Positions 15,649 to 27,620 are shown, counted from the stretch's first letter. The stretch is DNA of 64,000 bases from Actinomadura nitritigenes (GCF_017573545.1 NZ_JAGEOK010000001.1:124001-188000); one strand, 5' to 3'. Notes: generated by a model from the letters alone, not told the origin. Translations and numbers: made by a program.

Positions 15649-18615
15649 ATGAGCGACGCCGGTGCTCCGCTGGTGGGGCGACAGGACGCGCTCGGCGCGC
15701 TGGACCGCGCCCTGGACGCGGCCGCCACGGGATACGGCTTCCTCGCGCTGGTCGGCGAGCCCGGCGCCGGCAAGACCCGCCTGCTGAACGAGCTGGCCGA
15801 CGGCGCCAACGCCCGCAAGCTGCCCTACCTGGCCGGACGCGCCGCCGAGTTCGAGCAGGAGATGCCGTTCGGCGCCGTCGTCGACGCGCTCGACGACCGG
15901 CTGGAGGACGACGTCCCCGACCTGTCGCCCACCGCGCTGCGGCTGCTCGGCACCGTCTTCCCCGCACTCGCCGACCGCGTCGCCGGCACCGGCGCCGCGC
16001 ACGCCCCCGACGGGGCCGCCGACCCGGTCGCCCGCTACCAGCTCCACCGCAGCGTCCGGCACCTGCTGGAGCGGCTGGCCGCGCCGTCCGGGCTGGTGCT
16101 GATCCTCGACGACCTGCACTGGGCCGACGACGCCACGATCGAGCTGATGGACCACCTCGTCCGGCACCCGCCGCGCGCGAACGTGCTGGTCGCGGTCGCC
16201 TACCGGCCCGCGCAGGCGTCGCCGCGGCTGGCGGCGCTGGCGGACGCGGCGGGGCTCGTCGGCACCCGGGTGCCGGTCGAGCCGCTGACCCTCGACGAGG
16301 TGGCGGAGTTCCTCGGCCCGGACGTCTCCCGCAACCGCTGCGAGCAGCTCTACAAGGCCAGCGGCGGCAACCCGTTCTACCTGGAGGCGCTGGCCAGGAT
16401 GGGCCGCCGCGACGACCGCCTCCTCGGCGAGGACGGCATCGAGCGGCACGAGTGGGAGCGCGGGGTCGCGAACCTGACCGAGGTGCCGCCCGCCGTCCGG
16501 ACCGCCCTGCAGGTGGAACTGAGCGCGCTGCCGCCCGAGGCGCTGCTGATGGCGCGCGGCGCCGCCGTCGCGGCGGACGTGTTCGAGCCGGCGCTGGCGG
16601 CGGTCGCCGCGGAGATGCCGCAGGAGGGCGCGCTCGCCGCGCTGGACGCGCTGACCGCCGCGGACGTGGTCCGCCCGACCACGGGCGGCCGGTTCCGGTT
16701 CCGGCATCCGCTCGTGCGGCACGTCGCGTACGCCTCGACGGCGGCGGGCTGGCGGTTCGCGGCGCATTCGCGGGTGTCGGCGCGGCTCGCCGCGCTGGGC
16801 GCCCCGGCGGCGGTCCGCGCCCACCACGTGCTGCGGTCGGCGCGGTTCGGCGACCGGGAGGCGATCTGGACGCTGGTCGAGGCGGCCCGCGCCGTCGCGC
16901 TCCAGGCGCCCGGCACCGCCGCGTACTGGCTGGAGGCGGCGCTGCGCCTGATGCCGGACGGCACGGACCCGTCCGCCGGCGGGGCGGCCGGCGACGGCGC
17001 CCACCCCGACCGGATCCAGCTGCTGGTGGAGCTGGCCCACGCGCAGGCGGTCAGCGGGCACGCCGAGGAGGGCCGCGAGACGGCCCGCACGCTGCTGAGC
17101 CTGCTGCCGCCGGACGACACCGTCAGGCGCGCCCGCACGGTGCAGCTGTGCGCGGTGATGGACCGGCAGCTCGGCCGCATCCACGAGGCCCGCGCCCTGG
17201 TGCTGGACGAGCTGCGCCGCATCACCGACCGGCAGACCCCCGAGGCGGTGCTGCTGCGCATCCGCCTGGTCGCCGACCGGATCCAGCGGATCGACACCCG
17301 CGGCTCGCACGCCGTCCTGGAGACCATTCCCGAGAGCGCGCCGCAGTGGGGCCCGGGGCTGATCGCGGCGGTCGCGGCGATGCGGCCGATGGTGTCGTAC
17401 GGGCGCGGCGAGGTGGCCGAGGCGATCGCCTACGCCGAGGCCGCCGACCAGCGGTTCTCCGCCGCCTCCGACGGCGACTTCGCCGACTGCCTGGACTACA
17501 TGACCTGGCTGGTGTTCGCCGAGACGTTCCTCGGCCTGCACGACAGCGCGCTCCGGCACGCGACCCGGCTGGTGTCGATCACCCGCGCGACCGGGCAGAC
17601 GTTCATCCTCGGCTACATGCTGGCCGGGCAGTCCCGGGTGCTGCTGCTGCAGGGCCGGCTGGAGGAGGCGGCGGCCGCCGCCGACGAGGCCACCGCGGTC
17701 GGCCGCGAACTGCGCTCCCCCGAGGTGATGGCGTACGGGCTGATCCAGCAGTGCCTGACGGCGAGCTGGACCGGCGACCACGACCGGGCGCTGCAGGCCG
17801 GCGAGGAGGCCGTCTCCTGCGACACCGGGTCGGGCGAGTGGTGGACGCACATGGCGCACGTCGCGCGCGCCACCGCGATGATCAACGCGGGCCGCACCGA
17901 GGAGGGCGCCGAGGCACTGGTCGCGGCGTGCGGGGACGGCACGAACGGCCTCGACTTCAGCACGCTGGTGATGTGCGCCGAGCAGCTGGCCTGCGCGCGC
18001 GCCGCCCTCGGCGACGGCGAGGGCGCCGCCGGCTGGGCCGACATCGCCGAGGCCATCGTGCACCCGGCCCTGACCGGCGACAACGGGCTGGCGCGGCTGG
18101 CGCGCGCGCACGCCGTCCGGGTGACCGACCCGGCCGCCGCCGCGCGGCTCGCGGCGGAGGCGGCCGGGATGCTGGCGGACGCGGGACGCCGCCCGGAGGC
18201 CGCGCGCGCCGACCTGACCGCGGGGATCGCGCACGCGGCGGCCGGGGAGCGCGGCGAGGCCCGCGAGCGGCTGCGGGCCGCGGTGGAGGTCTTCGAGGAG
18301 TGCGGGATGCGCGGGCTGCACGCGCAGGCCGTCCGGGAGCAGCGGCGGCTCGGCGTCCGGGTGCCGGGCGGCGCCCGCACCGCCCCCGCCAAGGGCCGCG
18401 GCAAGGGCGCCGGCAAGGGCGACCTGCCGTTCGGGCTGTCGCCGCGCGAGCACGAGATCGCGCTGCTCGTCGCCGAGGGATGCAGCAACCAGCAGATCGC
18501 CGAGCGGCTCTACCTGAGCGTCCGCACCGTCGAGACCCACCTGTCCCGGGTGTTCGCCAAGATCGGCGTCCCGTCCCGGGTCGGGGTCGCGACCGCCATG
18601 AACCGGCCCGGATGA
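15649..18615 (+). CDS. Large ATP-binding LuxR-family (LAL) transcriptional regulator
   Basis: A 988-residue LAL regulator. An N-terminal AAA ATPase module has Walker A GEPGAGKT (36-43) and Walker B LVLILDDLHWADD (about 149-161). A long helical, TPR-like middle region follows. A basic linker (KGRGKGAGKGD) leads to a C-terminal LuxR helix-turn-helix at 930-988 (LSPREHEIALLVAEG, NQQIAERLYLSVRTVETHLS). The ATG at 15649 is preferred, with GGGG a few bases upstream. LAL proteins usually activate adjacent operons in response to small ligands. Here the next genes, on the same strand after 208 bp, are an alpha/beta hydrolase and a GMC oxidoreductase, which are plausible targets. The ligand is unknown. 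Confidence 0.92.
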   Translation: MSDAGAPLVGRQDALGALDRALDAAATGYGFLALVGEPGAGKTRLLNELADGANARKLPYLAGRAAEFEQEMPFGAVVDALDDRLEDDVPDLSPTALRLLGTVFPALADRVAGTGAAHAPDGAADPVARYQLHRSVRHLLERLAAPSGLVLILDDLHWADDATIELMDHLVRHPPRANVLVAVAYRPAQASPRLAALADAAGLVGTRVPVEPLTLDEVAEFLGPDVSRNRCEQLYKASGGNPFYLEALARMGRRDDRLLGEDGIERHEWERGVANLTEVPPAVRTALQVELSALPPEALLMARGAAVAADVFEPALAAVAAEMPQEGALAALDALTAADVVRPTTGGRFRFRHPLVRHVAYASTAAGWRFAAHSRVSARLAALGAPAAVRAHHVLRSARFGDREAIWTLVEAARAVALQAPGTAAYWLEAALRLMPDGTDPSAGGAAGDGAHPDRIQLLVELAHAQAVSGHAEEGRETARTLLSLLPPDDTVRRARTVQLCAVMDRQLGRIHEARALVLDELRRITDRQTPEAVLLRIRLVADRIQRIDTRGSHAVLETIPESAPQWGPGLIAAVAAMRPMVSYGRGEVAEAIAYAEAADQRFSAASDGDFADCLDYMTWLVFAETFLGLHDSALRHATRLVSITRATGQTFILGYMLAGQSRVLLLQGRLEEAAAAADEATAVGRELRSPEVMAYGLIQQCLTASWTGDHDRALQAGEEAVSCDTGSGEWWTHMAHVARATAMINAGRTEEGAEALVAACGDGTNGLDFSTLVMCAEQLACARAALGDGEGAAGWADIAEAIVHPALTGDNGLARLARAHAVRVTDPAAAARLAAEAAGMLADAGRRPEAARADLTAGIAHAAAGERGEARERLRAAVEVFEECGMRGLHAQAVREQRRLGVRVPGGARTAPAKGRGKGAGKGDLPFGLSPREHEIALLVAEGCSNQQIAERLYLSVRTVETHLSRVFAKIGVPSRVGVATAMNRPG

Positions 18616-18823
18616 GCCGGCGACGGACGGCGCCGCGGGCCTTACCCGCCTGACGAGCGCGAACGACGGTGAACCGGCGGCGCCCGCCGGGCCTCTTAAT
18701 GCACGTACGTAGTCATACGGGACCTCCCGTCCCCCACCACACGTAAGTACGGGTTCTCCACGATGCCGGGCGGACGGCCGCGTTTGGCAAGGTTGGGGCG
18801 TCAGGAAGCCGGAGGGAAATGCC

Positions 18824-19915
18824 ATGGACCAGCGGATCGCGCGCTTCACGCTCGCGGGCGTCGCCGACGCCGAGGTCTCCGTGCACCCCTTCGCGACCGA
18901 GGACGGGCTCGGCCTGAACCTCACCCGGTTCCGCCGCGCCGAGAGCGACGACGTCGTCCTGCTGGTGCACGGGCTCACGACCTCCAGCGACATGTACATC
19001 ATGCCGGAGCACGAGAACCTGGTGAACTTCCTGCACGACTCCGGCTTCGGGGACGTGTGGGCGCTCGACTTCCGGATGAGCGGCCGGTTCCCCTACGACG
19101 CCGAGACGCACCGCTTCACCCTCGACGACGTCGCCCAGTACGACCATCCGGCGGCGATCGCCGAGCTGCGCCGGCACATCGGGGACCGCCGGGTGCACGT
19201 GATCGCGCACTGCCTCGGGTCGGTGTCGTTCGCGATGGCGCTGTTCGCCGGAACCGTCACCGGCATCGCCAGCCTGACCTGCAACAGCGTCGCGCTCACG
19301 CCGCGGACGTCGCGCTGGTCGAGGATCAAGCTCGGCTACGGGCCCGCGGTCCTGGAGTACGTGCTCGGCCCGTCGCACCTCGACCCGCGGTTCGGCGCCG
19401 CTCCGGTGCTGACCCGCGGCTGGATGATCGCCAAGGCGGTCGGGCCGTTCCACCCGGCCTGCGACGAGCCCGCCTGCCACATGCTCAGCTTCATGTGGGG
19501 CGGCGGCAAGCCGATCTTCACCCACGCGAAGATGTCGCCGGTCACGCACGGCCGCCTGCCGGACCTCTTCGGCGCCGTCGGCGTCCACTACTACCGGCAC
19601 GTCCACAGGATGGTGAAGGCCGGCCGCGCGGTGAAGTTCGACCCGCGCGACCCCCGCCACGCCGGACTGCCCGCCGACTACCTGTCGGGCGCCGCGGACG
19701 TCACGACCCCGATCCTGTTCCTCACCGGAGACCGCAACCACGTGTTCACCGACTCCAACATCGTCTGCCATCGCACGCTCGAACGGGTCGCGCCGGGCCT
19801 GCACGAGCTGGAGATCCTGCCCGGATACGGCCACCAGGACCCGTTCATGGGCGCCGCGTCCGCCGCCGAGGTGTTCCCGCGGGTGCTGGACTTCCTGAAG
19901 CGGAAGGCGGGCTGA
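18824..19915 (+). CDS. Alpha/beta hydrolase with a cysteine nucleophile motif
   Basis: A 363-residue alpha/beta-hydrolase-fold protein. LLVHGLTTSSDMY supplies the oxyanion-hole HG. The nucleophile elbow reads AHCLGS, so Cys130 replaces the usual Ser. Asp303 (LTGDRNHVF) and His337 (GYGHQDPF) complete a triad. Proteins of this kind are found beside or fused to cholesterol-oxidase-like GMC enzymes in actinobacteria, which matches the next gene only 1 bp downstream. A sterol or long-chain ester substrate is a reasonable guess, but it is not shown by the sequence. There is no signal peptide, so it should be cytoplasmic or membrane-associated. Confidence 0.85.
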   Translation: MDQRIARFTLAGVADAEVSVHPFATEDGLGLNLTRFRRAESDDVVLLVHGLTTSSDMYIMPEHENLVNFLHDSGFGDVWALDFRMSGRFPYDAETHRFTLDDVAQYDHPAAIAELRRHIGDRRVHVIAHCLGSVSFAMALFAGTVTGIASLTCNSVALTPRTSRWSRIKLGYGPAVLEYVLGPSHLDPRFGAAPVLTRGWMIAKAVGPFHPACDEPACHMLSFMWGGGKPIFTHAKMSPVTHGRLPDLFGAVGVHYYRHVHRMVKAGRAVKFDPRDPRHAGLPADYLSGAADVTTPILFLTGDRNHVFTDSNIVCHRTLERVAPGLHELEILPGYGHQDPFMGAASAAEVFPRVLDFLKRKAG

Positions 19916-19916
19916 C

Positions 19917-22379
<2,463 letters not shown>

Positions 22380-22401
22380 TCGCCCGAGGGGGGCTCAGAA
22401 C

Positions 22402-22447
22402 GTGCAGGCCGAGGGAACTGCGGGGTGCTCTCGGCCTGCACCTTTTT
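22402..22447 (+). terminator. Rho-independent terminator after the GMC oxidoreductase
   Basis: GTGCAGGCCGAG (22402-22413) pairs perfectly with CTCGGCCTGCAC (22430-22441), and CTTTTT follows. The 12-bp stem with a U-run on the plus strand is the most canonical terminator in the window. It lies between convergent genes. Confidence 0.9.
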
Positions 22448-22477
22448 CTCCGCGTCCCGCCCGCCCGGGGGGAGGCG

Positions 22478-22936
22478 TCAGAGGTCGCCGGCGCGGCGGG
22501 CGGGGCAGTCGGGCGGGCAGTGCTCGGCGTGCGCGGGCAGCCAGCGGGTGAAGGCGTCGATCATCGCCTTCAGGCCGAGGCGCAGCACCGGGCCGGTGCC
22601 GGGGACCAGCGGCTCGAAGTGGGCGTGCCAGCGGATGAACGTGCCGGTGCCGCGCCGGTCGAGGTGCACGTCGCAGCGGTAGTGGCGGACGGGCAGGCCC
22701 TTGAGCGCGATGTAGGCGAAGTGGGTGTCGGGCTCGTAGGCGACGGTCTGCTCCGCGGCGGGCCAGATCGACTTGACCGTGCCGACGCCGTAGGTGGTGG
22801 TGTCGCCCTTGCGGGTCTGCTTGGCGGGGGTCGGGAACCTGCCCCAGGCGCCCCATGCCTCGGGCACGGCGAGGTGCCGGAAGATCTCCCCGGGCGCGGC
22901 GGTGGTGGCGGCGGTCGCCTCGATCTCGTAGGGCAT
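22478..22936 (-). CDS. SRPBCC-family (START-like) protein
   Basis: A 152-residue protein of the polyketide cyclase/START-like hydrophobic-pocket fold. The start MPYEIEATAATTAAPGEIF is the typical first strand and helix. W-rich (AWGAWGRFPTP) and strand segments (YIALKGLPVRHYRCDVHLD) continue the fold, and a C-terminal long helix ends in a Cys-containing tail (CPPDCPARRAG). The family binds or modifies hydrophobic small molecules. No catalytic residues can be assigned and no partner gene is coupled to it. It converges on the GMC gene across the terminator at 22402. Confidence 0.82.
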   Translation of the reverse strand: MPYEIEATAATTAAPGEIFRHLAVPEAWGAWGRFPTPAKQTRKGDTTTYGVGTVKSIWPAAEQTVAYEPDTHFAYIALKGLPVRHYRCDVHLDRRGTGTFIRWHAHFEPLVPGTGPVLRLGLKAMIDAFTRWLPAHAEHCPPDCPARRAGDL

Positions 22937-23060
22937 GGTCGGCCTTTCCCCGTCGGGACTACCGAACGGTAGCCAGCCGGGTACCGGCGCACAAGCCCCG
23001 CACTCCCGGCGCGCCGCACTCCCTCCCCGCGCGCCGCGCTCACGTCCGGGCGCGCCCGGC

Positions 23061-25091
23061 TCAGGTCCCGGCGAGCCGGGTGCGGTAGACGGCGCGGGCG
23101 CGGTCGAGGAGGCCGAGGTGATCGGTGAGCTGCTCGGGGCCGCCGAGGCGGGCGGCGCGGCGGATCATGTCCTCCAGGCCGTCGAGGTAGTCCAGGCACC
23201 AGCGCAGGTCGTCCTCGCGGGCGGCGGGCCTGCCGTCCACGTGCAGGTGGACGGGGCTGGTGTGGGCGAACGCGCCGCCGCGGCTCATCGACCGCGGGTG
23301 CGGCGGCCCCGCGGCGACGGCGACGAGGTAGGTGGGGCGGTCGACGGTGAGCTCGGCGGTGACCTCGCCGGGCGGCCCTTCGGCGATGACGCCGTCGGCG
23401 GTCCGCAGCTGGACGCTCGCCACCTCGGGGCCGACGGTCCGGGCCGTCGCGGTGACGCGGTCGCCGGGCGCGAGGTCGAGGACGTCGCCGGGGCCGTGCC
23501 CGTCCACCTCCAGCTCCAGCCAGGGGCCGGTGGTGGCGAAGGTGCGGCCGCGCCGGACGGCGTCGGCGAACGACGCGGCGGTGAGAGGGCCGTCGACGCG
23601 GGCGTACACGCGGCCCCAGCCGGGCGGGCTGGACTGGTTGCCGCGCCGCTGGAACGACAGCATCGCGTCCGTCCCGGCGGTCGCGGCCAGCCGGTTGCCG
23701 GCGCCGAGGAGCCGCCGGTACATGACGGCGGTCGCCTGGATCGAGGAGTGGTTGACGACGTCGAGGGTGTCGACGAGGCCGAGCGCGGCGTCGGCGACGA
23801 TCTCGCGTGCCGAGCAGTTGCGGCCGGAGGTCAGCAGCGCGGCGGGCGGGTCGCCGTCGTCCGCCGGAAGGTGGAACGGGTGGCTGTATCCCATGAGCGC
23901 GCCGCGTTCGCGCAGCTCGCGGTAGCCCTCGCCGTTCGGCGGCCAGTCGGGGGCGCCGGCGAACCCGGTGTGGTAGCGGCCGGGCGGGACGTCCACGCCG
24001 AACGCGTACAGGTGGCCGAGCAGGTCGTTGCGGTACTCGACGCCGAGCCGGGCGAGGTGGGTCGCGTCGGACCAGGGCAGGTCGTCGCCGGCCCAGTGCT
24101 CCAGGGCCTCGCGGTCGTAGACGCGCTCGCCCGCCACGTTCCCGGCGACGAGGTTGAGGACGTGCAGGTCCTCGCCGCGCTGGACGGCGGCGGCCTGCGC
24201 GGGCGTCCCGACGGTGTCGCCCGTCCAGTTCATGTGGACGTGCATGTCGCCGCCGTACCAGCCCCTGGCGGCCGCGTCGTAGAGCCGCTCCGGGGCGATC
24301 TCGACGAGGGTCTCCGCGCCGGCCTCCGGGGTGACGGCCTTCTCCGCCGTGCCGTGCTCCATGCCGCGGGTGACGCGGACGGTCAGCGGTTCGGCGGGGA
24401 CGTCGAGGACGAGGTCGTCGCCGTGGAAGTAGGGGGCGCGGTGCGCGTCGATCCGCTCGGGGGCGCCGCCGGGGTACCAGCCCTGGCCGTCGGCGCCGAT
24501 GACCGTCCAGCGGCACGGGGTCCCGGCGCGCAGCCGCAGCCGTCCGGTGGGGACGCGCCTGACCAGCCCGTCGAGCGCGATCGGCGTGCCGTCGGCGGTG
24601 ACGCTGCTTCCCGAGGTGAGGGGGACGAGCCGGACGCCGCCGGGCGGGATGTCGTGGTCGGCGCCGTCCACGCGGACGGTGGCGGGCGCCGCGCGCGAGG
24701 AGTCGATGAGCAGCGTGGTGCGCAGGTCCCGGCCGTCCGGCAGGGTCCGCGGGACGCTCTCGAGCGACGCGCCGTCCGGGGTGAGGCGCAGCGCGGCGAG
24801 GTTGTCCAGGACCCGGCCGGCGAGGGCGTCGCGGACGACCTCGGCGGCGACGAGTTCGGGGACGCGCGCGTCGATCTCCTCCGGCGTGGCGTCCGGGTAC
24901 CGCGCCAGGAGCCGCTGGAGGCCGATGATCCAGAAGTCGGTCTCGTCCAGCAGGAAGGCGCTCGTCTCGATCTGCCGGACGAAGCCGTTGGCGGGCTCTC
25001 CCCAGGTCGGGCCGTGCTCGCGCAGCAGCTCGCGGTACTCCTCCAGGGCCCTCGCCACCGCCGGCGGTAACGTCGGGTCGGCGTCGCACAT
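23061..25091 (-). CDS. CehA/McbA-family PHP metallohydrolase
   Basis: A 676-residue protein with the hallmark GDMHVHMNW (around residue 283) that opens the PHP-type metal-binding domain of the CehA/McbA family. LMGYSHPFHL and TAGTDAMLSF later in the domain supply further metal ligands. The N-terminal 250 residues are a helical segment followed by beta-rich sequence, and the C-terminus is helical. Characterised relatives hydrolyse carbamates or related esters, but most members have no known substrate. The gene is monocistronic with a 124-bp gap to its downstream neighbour. No signal peptide is visible. Confidence 0.83.
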   Translation of the reverse strand: MCDADPTLPPAVARALEEYRELLREHGPTWGEPANGFVRQIETSAFLLDETDFWIIGLQRLLARYPDATPEEIDARVPELVAAEVVRDALAGRVLDNLAALRLTPDGASLESVPRTLPDGRDLRTTLLIDSSRAAPATVRVDGADHDIPPGGVRLVPLTSGSSVTADGTPIALDGLVRRVPTGRLRLRAGTPCRWTVIGADGQGWYPGGAPERIDAHRAPYFHGDDLVLDVPAEPLTVRVTRGMEHGTAEKAVTPEAGAETLVEIAPERLYDAAARGWYGGDMHVHMNWTGDTVGTPAQAAAVQRGEDLHVLNLVAGNVAGERVYDREALEHWAGDDLPWSDATHLARLGVEYRNDLLGHLYAFGVDVPPGRYHTGFAGAPDWPPNGEGYRELRERGALMGYSHPFHLPADDGDPPAALLTSGRNCSAREIVADAALGLVDTLDVVNHSSIQATAVMYRRLLGAGNRLAATAGTDAMLSFQRRGNQSSPPGWGRVYARVDGPLTAASFADAVRRGRTFATTGPWLELEVDGHGPGDVLDLAPGDRVTATARTVGPEVASVQLRTADGVIAEGPPGEVTAELTVDRPTYLVAVAAGPPHPRSMSRGGAFAHTSPVHLHVDGRPAAREDDLRWCLDYLDGLEDMIRRAARLGGPEQLTDHLGLLDRARAVYRTRLAGT

Positions 25092-25233
25092 CGTCGTCTC
25101 CCGGTGGTGGCGGACCGCCAGCGTTACACGGAACCGGTGCGCCGCCTAGGGGCCGCGTCCGGCGCCGGTACGGCGGCCGCAACCGCGGGCGAGGGAATGC
25201 ACCACCGCGTATATGAATCTCGCTCCGCAGTGG

Positions 25234-25797
25234 TCATGCCGTGTGTGCGCGCGCACGGAACGCGGCCGTCTTGACGCGGTTCTGGCAGGCGGTCGAGCAG
25301 AACCGGCGCTTGCCGTTGCGGGACGTGTCGACGTAGACGCGGTCGCAGTGCGGCGCGGTGCACACGCCGAGCCGGTCGTACAGCTCCCCGCCGAGGACGA
25401 CGGCGAGGCCGGTGGCGCAGGACGCGCCCCAGTCGGCGGTGATGGTGTCGCCGACGCCGTGGAAGTGCACGTGCCAGGGCTCTCCGTCGTGGCGTTCCAG
25501 GCGGGGCCTGGCCTGCGTCTCCTCCAGCAGGCGGTTGACCCGCTCGGCGGCGTCGTCGAGGTCGCCGGCGGCGACGGCCTCGAAGACGGCGCGCAGTTCG
25601 CGGGCCACGGCGGCCAGCTCCGCGGCCTGGTCGGCGGTGAGCCGGCGCGGCCAGCCGGCCCGCTCCAGGAACGCCTCGCCCGCCGCGACGACGTCGGGCA
25701 CCGGGTGCGGGCGCCCGCGGCTCTCCCCTTCGGTCAGCTCGTTGACCAGCGCGACGGTGTCCGCCACCACGCCATCGGTGTGACTGTTGAAGTTCAC
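25234..25797 (-). CDS. CGNR zinc-finger transcriptional regulator
   Basis: A 187-residue protein of the CGNR family. The N-terminal ABATE-type domain begins MNFNSHTDGVVADTVALVN. The C-terminal zinc finger reads CTAPHCDRVYVDTSRNGKRR then FCSTACQNRVK, with the four Cys ligands and the SRNGKRRFC core. The GTG at 25797 matches the usual start of the family; a TTG 14 codons earlier is the alternative. It is divergent from a methyltransferase gene across a 70-bp gap holding a CAGTTAC/GTAACTG inverted repeat, so it probably controls itself and that gene. Confidence 0.86.
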   Translation of the reverse strand: MNFNSHTDGVVADTVALVNELTEGESRGRPHPVPDVVAAGEAFLERAGWPRRLTADQAAELAAVARELRAVFEAVAAGDLDDAAERVNRLLEETQARPRLERHDGEPWHVHFHGVGDTITADWGASCATGLAVVLGGELYDRLGVCTAPHCDRVYVDTSRNGKRRFCSTACQNRVKTAAFRARAHTA

Positions 25798-25802
25798 TTG
25801 AC

Positions 25803-25834
25803 CAGTTACGCCTTTCCGGTTTAGCGTGTAACTG
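25803..25834. promoter_or_regulatory. Inverted-repeat operator candidate between CGNR regulator and methyltransferase
   Basis: CAGTTAC (25803-25809) and GTAACTG (25828-25834) are perfect inverted repeats 18 bp apart in the only divergent intergenic gap of this gene pair. This is suitable for a dimeric regulator such as the adjacent CGNR protein. Confidence 0.5.
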
Positions 25835-25867
25835 TCCAAAGGCTACATGACAGTCACAGGAGGGGTC

Positions 25868-26644
25868 ATGACGCTGCTCGACCAGGAGACCGCCGGCACC
25901 TGGATCGCGCGCTGGGACGCCCAGCAGGAGGGCTACGTGCCCGACCGCGAGGAGCGCTTCACCGCGATGATCGACGCCGTCGAGGCCGCCGCCGGGCGGC
26001 CCGACCCGCTCGTGCTCGACCTCGGCTGCGGTCCGGGCTCCCTCGCCGGCCGGATCCTCGACCGGATGCCCGGCGCCACCGTCGTCGCCATCGACACCGA
26101 CCCGCTCCTGCTGTCGCTCGGCCGCGCCGTGCACGCCGGCCGCGACGGCATCGCGTTCACCACGCTCGACCTGCGCGAGCCCGGCTGGGCGGCCCGGCTG
26201 CGGCTGCCCCGGCAGGCCGACGCCGCCGTCTCCACCACCGCGCTGCACTGGATCTCCCCCGCCGATCTGCGCGTCGTCTACGCCGAGCTGGCCACCCTGC
26301 TGCGGCCCGGCGGGCTGTTCCTCAACGGCGACGACCTGCAGGTCGACGACGTCACGCCCGGCCTGGCCGGGCTGGACACCGCGCTGCGCGAGCGGCGGCG
26401 GGCCCGCCGCGCCGCCGGCGCCCGCCCGGAGAACTGGGCCGAGTGGTGGGAGGCGATCGGCGCCGACCCCGCCTTCGCCGAGCTGCGCGGCGCGAGCGGG
26501 GAGGAGGTGACCGGCCACCACGGCTCGCCGTCGCGGCTGCTGTCGGCGCACGCCGACGCGCTGCGCGCGGCCGGGTTCGGCGAGGTCGGCACCCTCTGGC
26601 AGCACGGCGACAACCGCGTGCTCGCCGCCCTCCTCCCCGGCTGA
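25868..26644 (+). CDS. Class I SAM-dependent methyltransferase
   Basis: A 258-residue Rossmann-fold methyltransferase. Motif I LVLDLGCGPGSLAGR lies around residue 48, the acidic residue ending beta-2 in VVAIDTDPLLL, and ALHWISPADLR corresponds to the motif II/III region. The substrate is not evident; the best match is to small-molecule methyltransferases. The ATG at 25868 has AGGAGGGG directly upstream, while the ATG at 25847 would add 7 residues. Divergence from the CGNR regulator suggests regulated expression. Confidence 0.86.
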   Translation: MTLLDQETAGTWIARWDAQQEGYVPDREERFTAMIDAVEAAAGRPDPLVLDLGCGPGSLAGRILDRMPGATVVAIDTDPLLLSLGRAVHAGRDGIAFTTLDLREPGWAARLRLPRQADAAVSTTALHWISPADLRVVYAELATLLRPGGLFLNGDDLQVDDVTPGLAGLDTALRERRRARRAAGARPENWAEWWEAIGADPAFAELRGASGEEVTGHHGSPSRLLSAHADALRAAGFGEVGTLWQHGDNRVLAALLPG

Positions 26645-26660
26645 GCGGCGCCGGCGCCCG

Positions 26661-26706
26661 GCGGCACGGCGGGCGACGGCACGGCGGCACGGCGGGCGAC
26701 GGCACG
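26661..26706. repeat. 23-bp tandem duplication
   Basis: A 23-bp GC-rich unit beginning GCGGCACGGCGGGCGACGGC is present at 26661-26683 and exactly again at 26684-26706. A partial third copy follows. It lies in the gap between the methyltransferase and the SDR gene. Confidence 0.7.
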
Positions 26707-26762
26707 GCGGACCGGCGGGCGGCCGAGGGCACGCCCGCTGGTCCGGACGCGGCGGCGCGCCG

Positions 26763-26768
26763 TACGCT
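26763..26768 (+). promoter_or_regulatory. -10 box upstream of the SDR gene
   Basis: TACGCT fits the actinobacterial TANNNT pattern and lies 59 bp upstream of the SDR start. No convincing -35 box is seen. Confidence 0.3.
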
Positions 26769-26827
26769 CATGATCGTCCGCGTTCGCCGCACCGGCGGCG
26801 GCACCACGATGAGGATGAGGACCCACG

Positions 26828-27544
26828 ATGAGCACATCGGCGGACGGCGCCCCGGTCACCCTGGTCACCGGGGGCGGCAGCGGGATCGGCGCGGCCACCA
26901 CCCGGATCCTGCTCGACCGCGGCCACCGCGTCGCGATCACCGGGCGCGGCGAGGACCGGCTGAAGGCGTTCGCCGCCGACGCCGGCGCCGGGGACGCCCT
27001 GCTGACCTTCCCCGGCGACGCGTCCGACCCCGAGGCGGTCGGCGCGGCGGTGGACGGGACGGTCGCCGCGTTCGGGCGGCTCGACCACGTGGTCGCCAAC
27101 GCGGGCTTCTCCACCCACGACGACCTGGCGAACGGCGACCCCGAGCGGTGGCGGGAGATGCTGCTGACCAACGTGCTCGGCCCGGCGCTGCTGGTCAGGG
27201 CGGCGCTGCCCGCGCTGCGCATGGCGGGCGGCCGGATCGTGCTGGTCGGCAGCACCGCGGGCGTGAAGAACACGCCCGGCAACTTCTACTCGGTGACCAA
27301 GTTCGCGGTGACGGCGCTGGCGGAGAACGTCCGGGTGCTCGTCACCGGCTCGGGCGTCGGCGTCACGCTGGTCTCGCCGGGACGGGTCGAGTCGCCGTTC
27401 TGGGACTCCCGGCAGGACGGCGTGCCCGACGGGCCCGTCATGACGGCGGAGAACGTCGCCGAGTCCATCGTGTGGGCGCTGGCGCAGCCGGCGGGCGTCG
27501 AGGTCAACTCCGTCGTGCTGCGCCCGTCCGGCCAGGTCCACTGA
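26828..27544 (+). CDS. SDR-family NAD(P)-dependent oxidoreductase
   Basis: A 238-residue classical short-chain dehydrogenase. The cofactor motif TGGGSGIGAA lies at about residues 14-23, NAG at about 90, the catalytic Ser in VLVGSTAG and the Y-x3-K pair in FYSVTKFAV. ITGRGEDRL after beta-2 has a basic residue, consistent with NADP(H) preference. The substrate cannot be told. A GAGGA sequence about 7 bases upstream supports the ATG at 26828. It is monocistronic by spacing. Confidence 0.88.
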   Translation: MSTSADGAPVTLVTGGGSGIGAATTRILLDRGHRVAITGRGEDRLKAFAADAGAGDALLTFPGDASDPEAVGAAVDGTVAAFGRLDHVVANAGFSTHDDLANGDPERWREMLLTNVLGPALLVRAALPALRMAGGRIVLVGSTAGVKNTPGNFYSVTKFAVTALAENVRVLVTGSGVGVTLVSPGRVESPFWDSRQDGVPDGPVMTAENVAESIVWALAQPAGVEVNSVVLRPSGQVH

Positions 27545-27620
27545 CGGTCGCCGCCGGGCGCGAGGGCCGGGACTTGGCGCGGGGGGCCGGGGCGCGGCGC
27601 GCGCACCCGGCCCCGCGGCG

